A stretch of DNA of 64,000 bases, from NCBI GenBank assembly GCA_947303465.1, contig CAMYYI010000003.1, positions 25,399 through 89,398 of the forward strand. Direction: 5' to 3'. The position numbers and the translations under genes are program-made. Source of the stretch: an uncultured Bacteroidales bacterium. Its GTDB lineage: Bacteria > Bacteroidota > Bacteroidia > Bacteroidales > UBA932. Shown here piece by piece: positions 37,334 through 46,313 of this stretch. The notes beneath the pieces were generated by a model. The model was not told where the DNA came from and did not search any database. It saw only the letters and a program-made list of their open reading frames with translations. Numbering within the stretch: the first letter of the stretch is position 1; each line of letters opens with the position of its first letter.

Positions 37334-39274
37334 ATGAAACGTATCAGTTTATTGCTAATCCTGGCTGCAGCCGCCCTGGTTTCCTGCCAGGAACCCAAGG
37401 TGTCGGTCATCGCCGATTTCACCACTAACAAAGAGGTGTATGAAGTCAACGAGGACGTCATCGTCACTAATGTCTCCGTTGCGAAAAACGACGTGATTGT
37501 GGCCTGCAAGTGGGAATGGGGCTCATCCCACCTGTATTCAAAACAGCTTGAAGCTCCTACCATTTCCTTCGACACCGTTGGAGAGAAGGAAATCAAGCTT
37601 ACCGTAACTACCGACACCAATGTTTCCGCATCCTGCACCAAGACCATAACCGTACAGGACACCAACAAGCGTCCTGTAGCAGATTTCAGCTGGACACCGG
37701 AAAGCGGTATTTCTGCCGGGGATGAGGTCCAGTTTACCGACAAGTCTTCCGATCCCGACGGTTCCATCGTCGCCTGGGAGTGGAAGATTGGCTCCAGCAC
37801 TGTTACCGAACAGAATCCCAAGTTCACTTTCAGCGAATTCGGAGACATAGATGTCACGCTTACCGTTACCGACAACCAGAAGGGTACCGGGTCCGTGACC
37901 AAGACCATCAAGGTATCCAAGAGCAAGAATTCGCTCGAACTGGTGTGGGCAAAGGATTATGATGCCGACCCGGAGGCCTATGTCAAGTTCTCTTCGCCTG
38001 CTACCAATGCGGACGGAAGCGCAGTGTATGTGTTCTCCAGCGGCCAGCACCTTGTGGCCTTCGATCCTGACGGCAACAAGAAGTGGAGTTATGACGCCAA
38101 TCAGTTCGAGGACCACCTGCCCGCCAATCCCCGCAGCAGCGACGGCACCAAGACCGGCAGTTCATGTTCCCCTTCTGTCGATTCCGACGGCACCATCTAT
38201 CTGGCTGTAGGGTACAACGAGAAGAACGGCGACACCAAGAAGACAAACGAGTCGGGTATCTATGCCATCAATCCCGACGGCACGCTCAAGTGGTACTTCG
38301 CCTACGGCAACGCCCGCTTCGTGAATATCGTTCCCGTCATTCTCGGCGACCGTATCTTCCTGGCTACCAAGTCCAACCCGACCAAGGACGACTTCCCGGC
38401 CATCTGGGACGGACAGTCCATAGTGGACAACGGCATCATGCTCAACAAGGCAAACGGAACCATAGCCCAGGTGCTCAGAGTGAAGCGCGGCTCCTACGGC
38501 GGGTTTGCAGCGACCAAAGAGGAAACTCTTATGGTGCATACCGACGACACCTACGGCACGCGTGTGTATTGGAAGGAGGATGGCGACTGGAAGTTCTATG
38601 GCAGCAACGACGGCCGCGACAAGTTCATGCTCGGTCTCCCTTCATCCGGCAATCCTGAGTGCGGCTATACCACCTATATGGCGGTAGATGCAAACAACCG
38701 CGTCTATATCCTCTATGGAAAGAGCAGTTCCGGCAACAACTCGGGCGCCATCCTGTATTGCTACGACCTCAAAAAGTACGACAAGTCGGCCGGCGCATCG
38801 CCCGAATGGACGCTTGAGCTTACCGGAACGACCAACCGCTACTCCAGCTTCGGCACAGTGGTTGGCCCCGACGGAACGATATATGTTACCACCCGCAAGT
38901 GCCTTTCCGCAGTAGATCCGAACGGAAACCTCAAGTGGGCGGTTCCCACTAGCGGCGACAACTTCGCCGTCTGGGGAAGTCCGGCCGTAGATGACCAGGG
39001 ATACATCTACTTCAACGAATCCGAGGTTGACAACAGCGTTCAGACTCTGGGTAAACTCGTAAAAGTCTCACCCGAGGGCTCCAGGATTTCGGAAGTGGCG
39101 CTCGGCACCTCTGTCCGCACGTCTCCTACCATCAGCCCGGACGGCACAATCTATTGTACCGGTATGAAGGATGACAAGGTGACACTGTTTGCCGTCAGGG
39201 GATCCGCAACCGGCCCGGCCGCCACCTGGTCCCAGTTTGGAGGCAACCCTCGCAAATCCTGCAAAGCTGAATAA
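37334..39274 (+). CDS. Lipoprotein with PKD domains and PQQ-like beta-propeller
   Basis: MKRISLLLILAAAALVSCQ; PVADFSWTPESGISAGDEVQFTDKSSDPDGSIVAWEWKIG; repeated VAFDPDGNKKWSY / YAINPDGTLKWYF / SAVDPNGNLKWAV. Start moved from 37232. Confidence 0.88.
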   Translation: MKRISLLLILAAAALVSCQEPKVSVIADFTTNKEVYEVNEDVIVTNVSVAKNDVIVACKWEWGSSHLYSKQLEAPTISFDTVGEKEIKLTVTTDTNVSASCTKTITVQDTNKRPVADFSWTPESGISAGDEVQFTDKSSDPDGSIVAWEWKIGSSTVTEQNPKFTFSEFGDIDVTLTVTDNQKGTGSVTKTIKVSKSKNSLELVWAKDYDADPEAYVKFSSPATNADGSAVYVFSSGQHLVAFDPDGNKKWSYDANQFEDHLPANPRSSDGTKTGSSCSPSVDSDGTIYLAVGYNEKNGDTKKTNESGIYAINPDGTLKWYFAYGNARFVNIVPVILGDRIFLATKSNPTKDDFPAIWDGQSIVDNGIMLNKANGTIAQVLRVKRGSYGGFAATKEETLMVHTDDTYGTRVYWKEDGDWKFYGSNDGRDKFMLGLPSSGNPECGYTTYMAVDANNRVYILYGKSSSGNNSGAILYCYDLKKYDKSAGASPEWTLELTGTTNRYSSFGTVVGPDGTIYVTTRKCLSAVDPNGNLKWAVPTSGDNFAVWGSPAVDDQGYIYFNESEVDNSVQTLGKLVKVSPEGSRISEVALGTSVRTSPTISPDGTIYCTGMKDDKVTLFAVRGSATGPAATWSQFGGNPRKSCKAE

Positions 39275-39278
39275 CGTG

Positions 39279-40289
39279 ATGTCCAAGCTTTTAAGAACAG
39301 TTCTGGTCTTCATTCTGATGCCTGCAGCGCTCCTTGCCTGCAGGCCTCAGGACGTGGAGAACCCGGTAACTCCGCCCAAGCCGTCTACGACCGATCCCGA
39401 TCCCGGCAATACCGGGCAGTCCGGCAATTCGGCCCCCATGACCGTATGCTCTTTCAATATCCGCTATGCCAACTCGGAGGATGTTTATCCCGACGGCAGC
39501 AGCGCCTCCTGGAGCTCGCGCCGCTCGGCGGTAAAAAAATTCGTAGATACGGTGAGGCCGGACCTTATCGGTCTTCAGGAGGTGCGCAAGGCTCAGGCCC
39601 AAGACTTTGCAAGCGACTTCAGGACGGATTACGATTATTACGACGTCGGGCGCGACAGCGGATCGGGAGCTTCCGTGGCCAGTGCGAACTGCGAGGGCGT
39701 GGGCGTGCTGTACCGGAAAGACCGCTTCGAACTGGTGCGCAGGGATTTCCTCTGGCTCGACGAAAGCACGCGCTCCCTTCCCGCAAAGAATTCCGACGGA
39801 ACCTACGGGGCATGGAAATCCGCCTGCCGCAGAATTACGGTGTACGTGATCCTGAAAGACAAGCAGCACGACAATTCCATGGTTTACTTCTTCCCCACCC
39901 ATTACGATCACAAGAGCGACGTTGCCAGGAGGAAGTCTGCCGAACTGATGGTTTCTCAGATGAAGAGCATCTGCAAGGCCGGCGACCTGAAGGAAGCGGA
40001 CGGTGTCATTATCCATGCCGGAGACCTCAACACCACTTACGATTCGCCAGAGCTGGGGATCCTCGGCCAGAATATGAATTATGCCCGCCTTTCGGTTGAC
40101 GGTTCAGACAGGTTGACCGGTACTTATAACGGATACGGCAAGGGAGACAGCATCATAGACCATATTTACTATGGCGGCAAGGCCGTGAAGCCCTTGAAGT
40201 ACTGGGTAGACAGGACCAATTACGGCGTCCCTTACCTTTCAGACCACTATCCCGTGCTCTTCAGGTTCGAGTACGGGCAGGCTCAATAA
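39279..40289 (+). CDS. Endonuclease/exonuclease/phosphatase (EEP) family lipoprotein
   Basis: MSKLLRTVLVFILMPAALLACRP; MTVCSFNIRYANSED...DLIGLQEVRKAQ; HAGDLNTTYDSPE; SDHYPVLFRFEY. Start moved from 39189. Confidence 0.87.
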   Translation: MSKLLRTVLVFILMPAALLACRPQDVENPVTPPKPSTTDPDPGNTGQSGNSAPMTVCSFNIRYANSEDVYPDGSSASWSSRRSAVKKFVDTVRPDLIGLQEVRKAQAQDFASDFRTDYDYYDVGRDSGSGASVASANCEGVGVLYRKDRFELVRRDFLWLDESTRSLPAKNSDGTYGAWKSACRRITVYVILKDKQHDNSMVYFFPTHYDHKSDVARRKSAELMVSQMKSICKAGDLKEADGVIIHAGDLNTTYDSPELGILGQNMNYARLSVDGSDRLTGTYNGYGKGDSIIDHIYYGGKAVKPLKYWVDRTNYGVPYLSDHYPVLFRFEYGQAQ

Positions 40290-40666
40290 AACATTGGAAT
40301 GAACGCCTGGGGATAATACTCTATGCGGGGTTCCAGTTCTTCGAATACGACGGTTAGTACGTCAAAATAGACTTCCAGGTCTGCGGGAAGGGTTTTCCGC
40401 TCCGCGCTGGCAAGGAAAGCGTTGGCAGCAGCAACCATGCGCCGGCGCTTTTCTTTGTTTATGTTCACTTCCGGTGACACCGGCGCGTCTCCGCTCCTGG
40501 TTTTAACCTCTATGATATGAAGTTCCTTGCCACACAAGGTTATTATGTCCAGCTCCAGGTGTCCTGCCCGCCAGTTCCTCCTGATAATCCTGTGTCCTTC
40601 TCCGGCAAGCCACAAACAGGCTTCTTCCTCTCCCCTCTGTCCGACGATTTGTTGTTGAGTTTTCAT
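40283..40666 (-). CDS. yraN: YraN/UPF0102 family protein
   Basis: GQRGEEEACLWLAGEGHRIIRRNWRAGHLELDIITLCGKELHIIEVKTRSGD. Confidence 0.92.
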   Translation of the reverse strand: MKTQQQIVGQRGEEEACLWLAGEGHRIIRRNWRAGHLELDIITLCGKELHIIEVKTRSGDAPVSPEVNINKEKRRRMVAAANAFLASAERKTLPADLEVYFDVLTVVFEELEPRIEYYPQAFIPMFY

Positions 40667-40682
40667 AGTTTAATGATTGTTG

Positions 40683-41027
40683 TTACTTAATCCGTTTCCA
40701 AAGGCACCACATCAGCCAGCCCCAGCCCAGAAACAGCAACAGGTAAACCCAGAACGGCAATTGGGCCGTATATACATCCCAGTTCAGCGTCTTCTGGTAG
40801 TCCGGAATGTCCGCGTAATAATACGCCCCGGCGCCGAAGTCCAGATCCGGGTTGAGCCCAATGCCGTTCACCATGATGTACACCGCAGCCGCCACCGCAA
40901 CAACACCGACAACCACGGCCGCAACGCCGCCCGCTCTAGATAACGGTGACGTTTTTACCTCATTATTGCTGCCAGCTGCCTGTTTCTTCATCGGTCGGCT
41001 ACGTTTTACTATTGTTTTTGCTGCCAT
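40683..41027 (-). CDS. Small membrane protein of unknown function
   Basis: MAAKTIVKRSRPMKKQ... with two hydrophobic stretches. The track start at 41276 runs back through the inverted-repeat element and is unlikely. Confidence 0.55.
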   Translation of the reverse strand: MAAKTIVKRSRPMKKQAAGSNNEVKTSPLSRAGGVAAVVVGVVAVAAAVYIMVNGIGLNPDLDFGAGAYYYADIPDYQKTLNWDVYTAQLPFWVYLLLFLGWGWLMWCLWKRIK

Positions 41028-41063
41028 GGAGCCGGGGTCTGCAGACCGTCTGCGCCCTCGCCG

Positions 41064-41175
41064 CCAGGAGGACACCGCCCTCAGGTGCACGTGCCACCCT
41101 CGGCTGCGTAAGAGGGAGGGGCCCTTTAGGGAGGGGTCGCGGAGCGACTGCATCCTGAGGGCGGTGTCCTCCTGG
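41064..41175. repeat. 112-bp palindromic element A, 22-bp perfect terminal inverted repeats
   Basis: CCAGGAGGACACCGCCCTCAGG (41064-41085) and CCTGAGGGCGGTGTCCTCCTGG (41154-41175); core CCACCCTCGGCTGCGTAAGAGGGAGGGGCCC. Confidence 0.92.
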
Positions 41176-41184
41176 CTAATACTA

Positions 41185-42531
41185 TTAGTTGAGCGCGGGT
41201 ATGGGGAATACGGCTCCGGAAAGCAGGAACCAGACCACCGCAAAAGTGAGAACGATGTTGAAAGTCTGGCCAACAATGTAGAGCCACAGCGGCTTGCCGC
41301 CCTTCATCTGGCGCGCGATATCCCGGAAGTTGGTATCCAGTCCAATACTCACGAAGGCCAGCACGAAGCACCAGTTCTTATACTGATCCAGCACACCGTT
41401 AACCGCCTTCACCTGATCCGCACCCGCAAGTGGCAAGACAACGAACGAGGCCACCAGCGAAGCCACAAAGAAGCCGATAATGAATTTAGGGAAACGGTTC
41501 CAGATCTCCCCCGCACCCACTTTCTGCCCATCCTTACGGTTCACGCTCGTAGCAAAGAACAACGCAACAAAGAACGCGATAAAACCGATGAGAATGTTCT
41601 GTATCATTTTCACCAGCACGGCCGCCTTCTCCGCCTCGCCGCCCAGCACGGAACCCGCCACGGCTACCGCACCGGTGCTGTCCACCGTACCGCCGATGAG
41701 CGCGCCGCCCATGATGGGAGTCATACTGCAAGCCTTGATAATCACCGGCTCCAGCACCATCATAAGGACGGTAAAGATTATGGAGATGGAAATGGTCATC
41801 GTAAGGTCGTCCTTCTTGCAGCCGGATGCGGCACCGGACGCTATTGCCGCAGATGTACCGCAAACGCTGGTAGCGGAAGCCATGGTAATTATCAGCGGCT
41901 TGTTGTCCATCTTGAGCACCCTGGTTCCGAACCACCACATGAAAAGAATCACCACAGGGGTGACCACCCACGCTATACCAAGACCGTAAAGCCCGAACTT
42001 CGCGATGTTGGAAAAGAGTACGGAAAAGCCCATGATCACGAGTCCCGTCTTGATATAGAACTCCGTCCGCACGGCAGGCTTCATCCACTTGGGCGTTCCT
42101 ATGGTGTTGGATATAAGCATACCCACGATAAGCGCCCAGAAAGCCCACTCAAGATAGCGGTTGAGGGTGTATTCCGCGCTGATCAGGCGCACCAGCACCG
42201 ACAGCACGAACACTCCTATGAACGCGGGGATGAACTTGCTGAACTTCTCTCCCGTGAGTTTTGCTCCAACTGCAAACAGCACTCCCAGAACGCCCATGGT
42301 GAGCAGCATCTTCAGCCAGAAGGCCCCGCTGGCGAGCTGCTGGCCAAGTGGGACAATCTTGGCTGCGGCGGCGCCAGAAACCTCTTCTCCACAGGTCCAC
42401 GTCTTAAACTTGAGCGAAGAGAAATCGAACGCCCCGGTAAGCACGGCGACAAGGCCGACGGCTATAATGATGAACCCTATCCAGACTGCCAGCCAGTCTT
42501 CTGCACGAATGAGTTTTGATTGTTTGGACAT
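41185..42531 (-). CDS. YeiH-family putative sulfate exporter/membrane protein
   Basis: KTGLVIMGFSVLFSNIAKFG; MASATSVCGTSAAIASGAASGCKKDD; IGGTVDSTGAVAVAG. Start moved from 42681 to MSKQSKLI. Confidence 0.82.
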   Translation of the reverse strand: MSKQSKLIRAEDWLAVWIGFIIIAVGLVAVLTGAFDFSSLKFKTWTCGEEVSGAAAAKIVPLGQQLASGAFWLKMLLTMGVLGVLFAVGAKLTGEKFSKFIPAFIGVFVLSVLVRLISAEYTLNRYLEWAFWALIVGMLISNTIGTPKWMKPAVRTEFYIKTGLVIMGFSVLFSNIAKFGLYGLGIAWVVTPVVILFMWWFGTRVLKMDNKPLIITMASATSVCGTSAAIASGAASGCKKDDLTMTISISIIFTVLMMVLEPVIIKACSMTPIMGGALIGGTVDSTGAVAVAGSVLGGEAEKAAVLVKMIQNILIGFIAFFVALFFATSVNRKDGQKVGAGEIWNRFPKFIIGFFVASLVASFVVLPLAGADQVKAVNGVLDQYKNWCFVLAFVSIGLDTNFRDIARQMKGGKPLWLYIVGQTFNIVLTFAVVWFLLSGAVFPIPALN

Positions 42532-42533
42532 AA

Positions 42534-43892
42534 CTACAGCGATGTTATGAAAATGAATAATATTACAATAGGAATTATCCAGCGTATCATGAAGTAGAGT
42601 CCGCTGAAGAGTCTGTCGCTGATGCGGAGTGTACCGCCGTTGGTAATCTCGTCCCTGACGTCTTCTTTCTTCATCTTCCAACCGACGAAAACGGTGAATG
42701 CCAGGGCGCCCAGCATCATGAGTATGTTGGAGCAGGTATAGTCACACAGGTCGAATATGGTCTTGCCCAGCAGCTTCACGGGGTCCGGACCGAAGGAGAG
42801 CGCACAGAGAATGCCGAGGGCTGCCGCCAGGACAAAGAACAGCAGGCTGGCCTGCCAGCGCTTCATGTGATGTTTTTCTACCATATGCTCAACGCAGACG
42901 TCCAGAATGGAAATGGAAGACGACAGGGCAGCCACCAGAATGGCAAGGAAGAACACTACCGTAACGATATATCCGAGCACGGGCGATTCTGCCCCCATTT
43001 TTGCGAAGATATACGGCAGCGTCTCATAAACCAGCGAAGGGCCGGCCCCGGGCTCAATACCCGCAGCGAATACTGCCGGCATTATGGCAAAGCCGGCAAT
43101 CAGCGCAAAACCGGTGTCGGAAATGGATGTCCATAAACCCGAGCCGAGAATGCTGTCGTTCTTCTTCATGAACGAAGAGTAGATGAGCACTGTCCCCACT
43201 CCAAGAGACATGGAGAAGAAGGCCTGTCCAAGGGCGCATGCCCAGCCTTCGGCCCCCAGTTTGCTGAAATCCGGCTTGCAAAGGTACTTCACCCCCTCTC
43301 CGGCCCCTGGCAGGGAAACGGAAAAAATCACCATCGCGACCATCAGGAAAAAGAGGAGCGGAGTGGTGATTTTGGTGAAGGATTCTATGCCGTCCTTGAT
43401 GCCGCGAATTACTATGATTGTGGTTGCGGCAAGGAAACAGAGGTGCATGGAGATGGACTCCACAGGAGATGATGCCATGCGGCCGAAAATCCCGACAGCT
43501 TCGTCCGGGCGTCCGGGGGCCAGTTTTCCGGTAAGTGAGCGCACCAGAAAGTCGAGCGACCAGCCGCCAACCACGCAGTAGTAGGAAATGATGACGAAGC
43601 AGGTCAGCACAGACAGCAGGCCCAGGTACTTCCACCCGGTTCCGGGAGCAAGATTCTGATAGGATCCGTACACGGCGCTGCGGCCACGGCGACCTATAGT
43701 GGCCTCACATACAAAACACGGAACGGCAATGCAGAAACTGCATATTACATACGCCACAATGTATGCCGCCCCGCCATGCTCCCCTACCATATAAGGGAAA
43801 CGCCATATATTTCCGAGCCCGATTGCGGACCCGGCCATGGCCATTATAAACGTGAAGGAACTGCCGAAATACTCTCTTTTGGCTGCGGACAT
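42534..43892 (-). CDS. Sodium-dependent (NSS/SNF family) transporter
   Basis: GSSFTFIMAMAGSAIGLGNIWRFPYMVGEHGGAAYIVAYVICSFCIAVPCFVCEATIGRRGR. Confidence 0.93.
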   Translation of the reverse strand: MSAAKREYFGSSFTFIMAMAGSAIGLGNIWRFPYMVGEHGGAAYIVAYVICSFCIAVPCFVCEATIGRRGRSAVYGSYQNLAPGTGWKYLGLLSVLTCFVIISYYCVVGGWSLDFLVRSLTGKLAPGRPDEAVGIFGRMASSPVESISMHLCFLAATTIIVIRGIKDGIESFTKITTPLLFFLMVAMVIFSVSLPGAGEGVKYLCKPDFSKLGAEGWACALGQAFFSMSLGVGTVLIYSSFMKKNDSILGSGLWTSISDTGFALIAGFAIMPAVFAAGIEPGAGPSLVYETLPYIFAKMGAESPVLGYIVTVVFFLAILVAALSSSISILDVCVEHMVEKHHMKRWQASLLFFVLAAALGILCALSFGPDPVKLLGKTIFDLCDYTCSNILMMLGALAFTVFVGWKMKKEDVRDEITNGGTLRISDRLFSGLYFMIRWIIPIVILFIFITSL

Positions 43893-43945
43893 CTACTAAC
43901 TTTTTTAACCGCCCAAATATCGGAAAAAACCCGTAGAATCAAAAG

Positions 43946-44467
43946 TTATTTCTCGTAAACTACGAATTCAAAACGGTATCCGGTTTCGGGATCGGTGTAG
44001 GTCTCGGAGCAGCTCACGCGATGCCACACTGCCGGATCTATCTCCGGGAAGAATGCGTCAGCTTCCTCTACGACGGTATGTACATGGGTAATGTACAGAC
44101 GGTCCATCATGGGCATTGCTGCACGGTACACAGACGCCCCGCCCATAATGAAGCACTTGTCCTTTCCTGTGGCCTCGGCCTCGCGGAAGGCCTCATCGAA
44201 AGAATAGACGCAACTCACCTCGGGAATGGGTTCGCCACCAAGGTTGAGCACTATGTTCTTGCGGCCCTTGAGGGGGCGGAAAGGCAGCGAAAAATAGGTT
44301 GTGCGGCCCATTATGACCGGATATCCGGCCGTAACGGTCTTGAAGTACTTGAGATCTTCTGAGATGTGCCAGGGAAGGTCTCCCTTCACACCGATTCCAT
44401 TGTTGTCTGCAATGGCTACAATAAGGCACTTGAGCATATTGGATGGGTGTTTAATCGTAAATCTCAT
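43946..44467 (-). CDS. folA: Dihydrofolate reductase
   Basis: [61 protein letters not shown]. Start could be internal at MLKCLIV. Confidence 0.95.
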   Translation of the reverse strand: MRFTIKHPSNMLKCLIVAIADNNGIGVKGDLPWHISEDLKYFKTVTAGYPVIMGRTTYFSLPFRPLKGRKNIVLNLGGEPIPEVSCVYSFDEAFREAEATGKDKCFIMGGASVYRAAMPMMDRLYITHVHTVVEEADAFFPEIDPAVWHRVSCSETYTDPETGYRFEFVVYEK

Positions 44468-45258
44468 ACGGCCACGGGGGCTTTAATGGCCGGCCAGGGG
44501 TCATATCCTTCCAGGGTGAAGTCCTCGTAACGGAAGTCCCATAGCTCCTTGACATCGGGATTGAGCTTCATAACCGGCAGCGGCCTGGGCTCGCGCGACA
44601 GCTGCTCGGCTACCTGGTCGAAGTGATTCAGGTAGATATGCGTGTCGCCCGTGGTGTGAATGAATTCCCCGGGCTGTAGACCGCAAACCTGGGCCAGCAT
44701 CATGGTGAGCAAGGCATAGGAAGCGATATTGAACGGCACGCCGAGGAAGGTGTCCGCACTGCGCTGATACAGCTGGCAGCTGAGTTTTCCGTCGGCCACA
44801 TAGAACTGGAAGAGGCAGTGACACGGGGGCAGGGCCATCTTATCTATGTCTCCCGGGTTCCAGGCACACACCAGCATTCGGCGGGAGTCGGGGTTATGCC
44901 GTATCATATCCACCACCTGTGCCAGCTGGTCTATACTGCGGCCGTCGGCAGTCTCCCAGCTGCGCCACTGGTGTCCGTACACCGGCCCCAGGTCGCCTTT
45001 TTCATCGGCCCACTCATCCCAGATGGTCACTTTGTTGTCGTGCAGATAGCCTATGTTGGTATCGCCGGCGATGAACCAGAGCAGCTCGTGGATAATGGAG
45101 CGCAGATGCACCTTCTTGGTTGTGAGCAGGGGGAAACCGTCGGCCAGATTGAAGCGCATCTGGTAACCGAAGACGCTTTGCGTGCCTACTCCGGTACGGT
45201 CCTGCTTGATAACTCCGTTTTCGCGGATATGCCGCAGCAAATCGAGATATTGTTTCAT
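44464..45258 (-). CDS. thyA: Thymidylate synthase
   Basis: [75 protein letters not shown]. Confidence 0.98.
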   Translation of the reverse strand: MKQYLDLLRHIRENGVIKQDRTGVGTQSVFGYQMRFNLADGFPLLTTKKVHLRSIIHELLWFIAGDTNIGYLHDNKVTIWDEWADEKGDLGPVYGHQWRSWETADGRSIDQLAQVVDMIRHNPDSRRMLVCAWNPGDIDKMALPPCHCLFQFYVADGKLSCQLYQRSADTFLGVPFNIASYALLTMMLAQVCGLQPGEFIHTTGDTHIYLNHFDQVAEQLSREPRPLPVMKLNPDVKELWDFRYEDFTLEGYDPWPAIKAPVAV

Positions 45259-46301
45259 TGGTTGTAAATGGTTTCGAGGTAATTAAGCACGCGGGCGGTG
45301 GGCGCGTCTTTCATGAGCACACGCTTTTTGCTATCCAGCAGGTACAGGGACGGTATTGCCCGTATATCGTAACCGCCGGCGTCGCGCAGGCTAAAGGTGT
45401 AGTCGTATCCGTTTATCCATTCCTTAGGATAGTTGGGCAGGTATTCGCGCCATTTCTGCACCTCTTCGTCTATGTAGATATTCACTATGGCCAGCCTCTT
45501 GTCCGAGATCATGGGCCTCACGAAGCCGCGGGCGTTGATGTCGTCTATGATTTCCTTGCAGGAAGTACATCCCGGGTTGCTGAAAAACAGCATGGTATAA
45601 TCTGCAGAAATACCATGCAGCGAGCCCCTGTTGCCGTTTTTGTCTTTGTAGTTGAAGTTAGGGGCGGTTTGCCCGAAGCCGTTCTTGCGGCACTGGGAGG
45701 CCTCGTAGCGGTAGGCATTACGCATGTCGTCGCGAGTACAGGGGCTGGCGGCCATACCCTCGACGAACGGCAGATAGAAATCCTCGTCGCGGAGCGGAGA
45801 GTTGGGGTCGTACAAATACTTTGAAACCATTTCCGTGAAACGCAGGTACGCCTTGGAGCTGGTGTCTGCCAGCTGGCGTTTCTCCAGCTGTGAGAACATG
45901 TGCTTTACGCTGCCGCAGGCCTGCCGGAAAGGGGCCGGTTCATCGGGGGTGGACTGCAGCTTGAGGACGTCAAGTATCTGGATGTAATTGGCCAGGGCCT
46001 GCTCCAGCTTGTCGTTGGAAACACCCAGCACTGCATCCGGTGTAGTTGCGCCTTCTCCCTTGAAAAAGCCGTCCCAATAATGCTGCAGCACATATTCCCG
46101 GGCTTCCGGAGAATTGCCGTCATACACGCTGGGGACCGCCACCTCCGGGAAGTCGCGCAATTCCGAGAGAGCTTCTTCCGTTTCCGCTTTGCCGTTGCCG
46201 GACTTGCCGGACACCCCGGAGCCGGAATGCCCGCCCTGGGAGAATCCACATCCTGCAACCAGCACGCAGGCGGCTGCATAAAAGGCCAGTTGTTTCTTCA
46301 T
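45255..46301 (-). CDS. DUF5106-like thioredoxin-fold lipoprotein (CTSC)
   Basis: [19 protein letters not shown] lipobox; [41 protein letters not shown]. Confidence 0.72.
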   Translation of the reverse strand: MKKQLAFYAAACVLVAGCGFSQGGHSGSGVSGKSGNGKAETEEALSELRDFPEVAVPSVYDGNSPEAREYVLQHYWDGFFKGEGATTPDAVLGVSNDKLEQALANYIQILDVLKLQSTPDEPAPFRQACGSVKHMFSQLEKRQLADTSSKAYLRFTEMVSKYLYDPNSPLRDEDFYLPFVEGMAASPCTRDDMRNAYRYEASQCRKNGFGQTAPNFNYKDKNGNRGSLHGISADYTMLFFSNPGCTSCKEIIDDINARGFVRPMISDKRLAIVNIYIDEEVQKWREYLPNYPKEWINGYDYTFSLRDAGGYDIRAIPSLYLLDSKKRVLMKDAPTARVLNYLETIYNQ

Positions 46302-46313
46302 CTTCGTCATACT

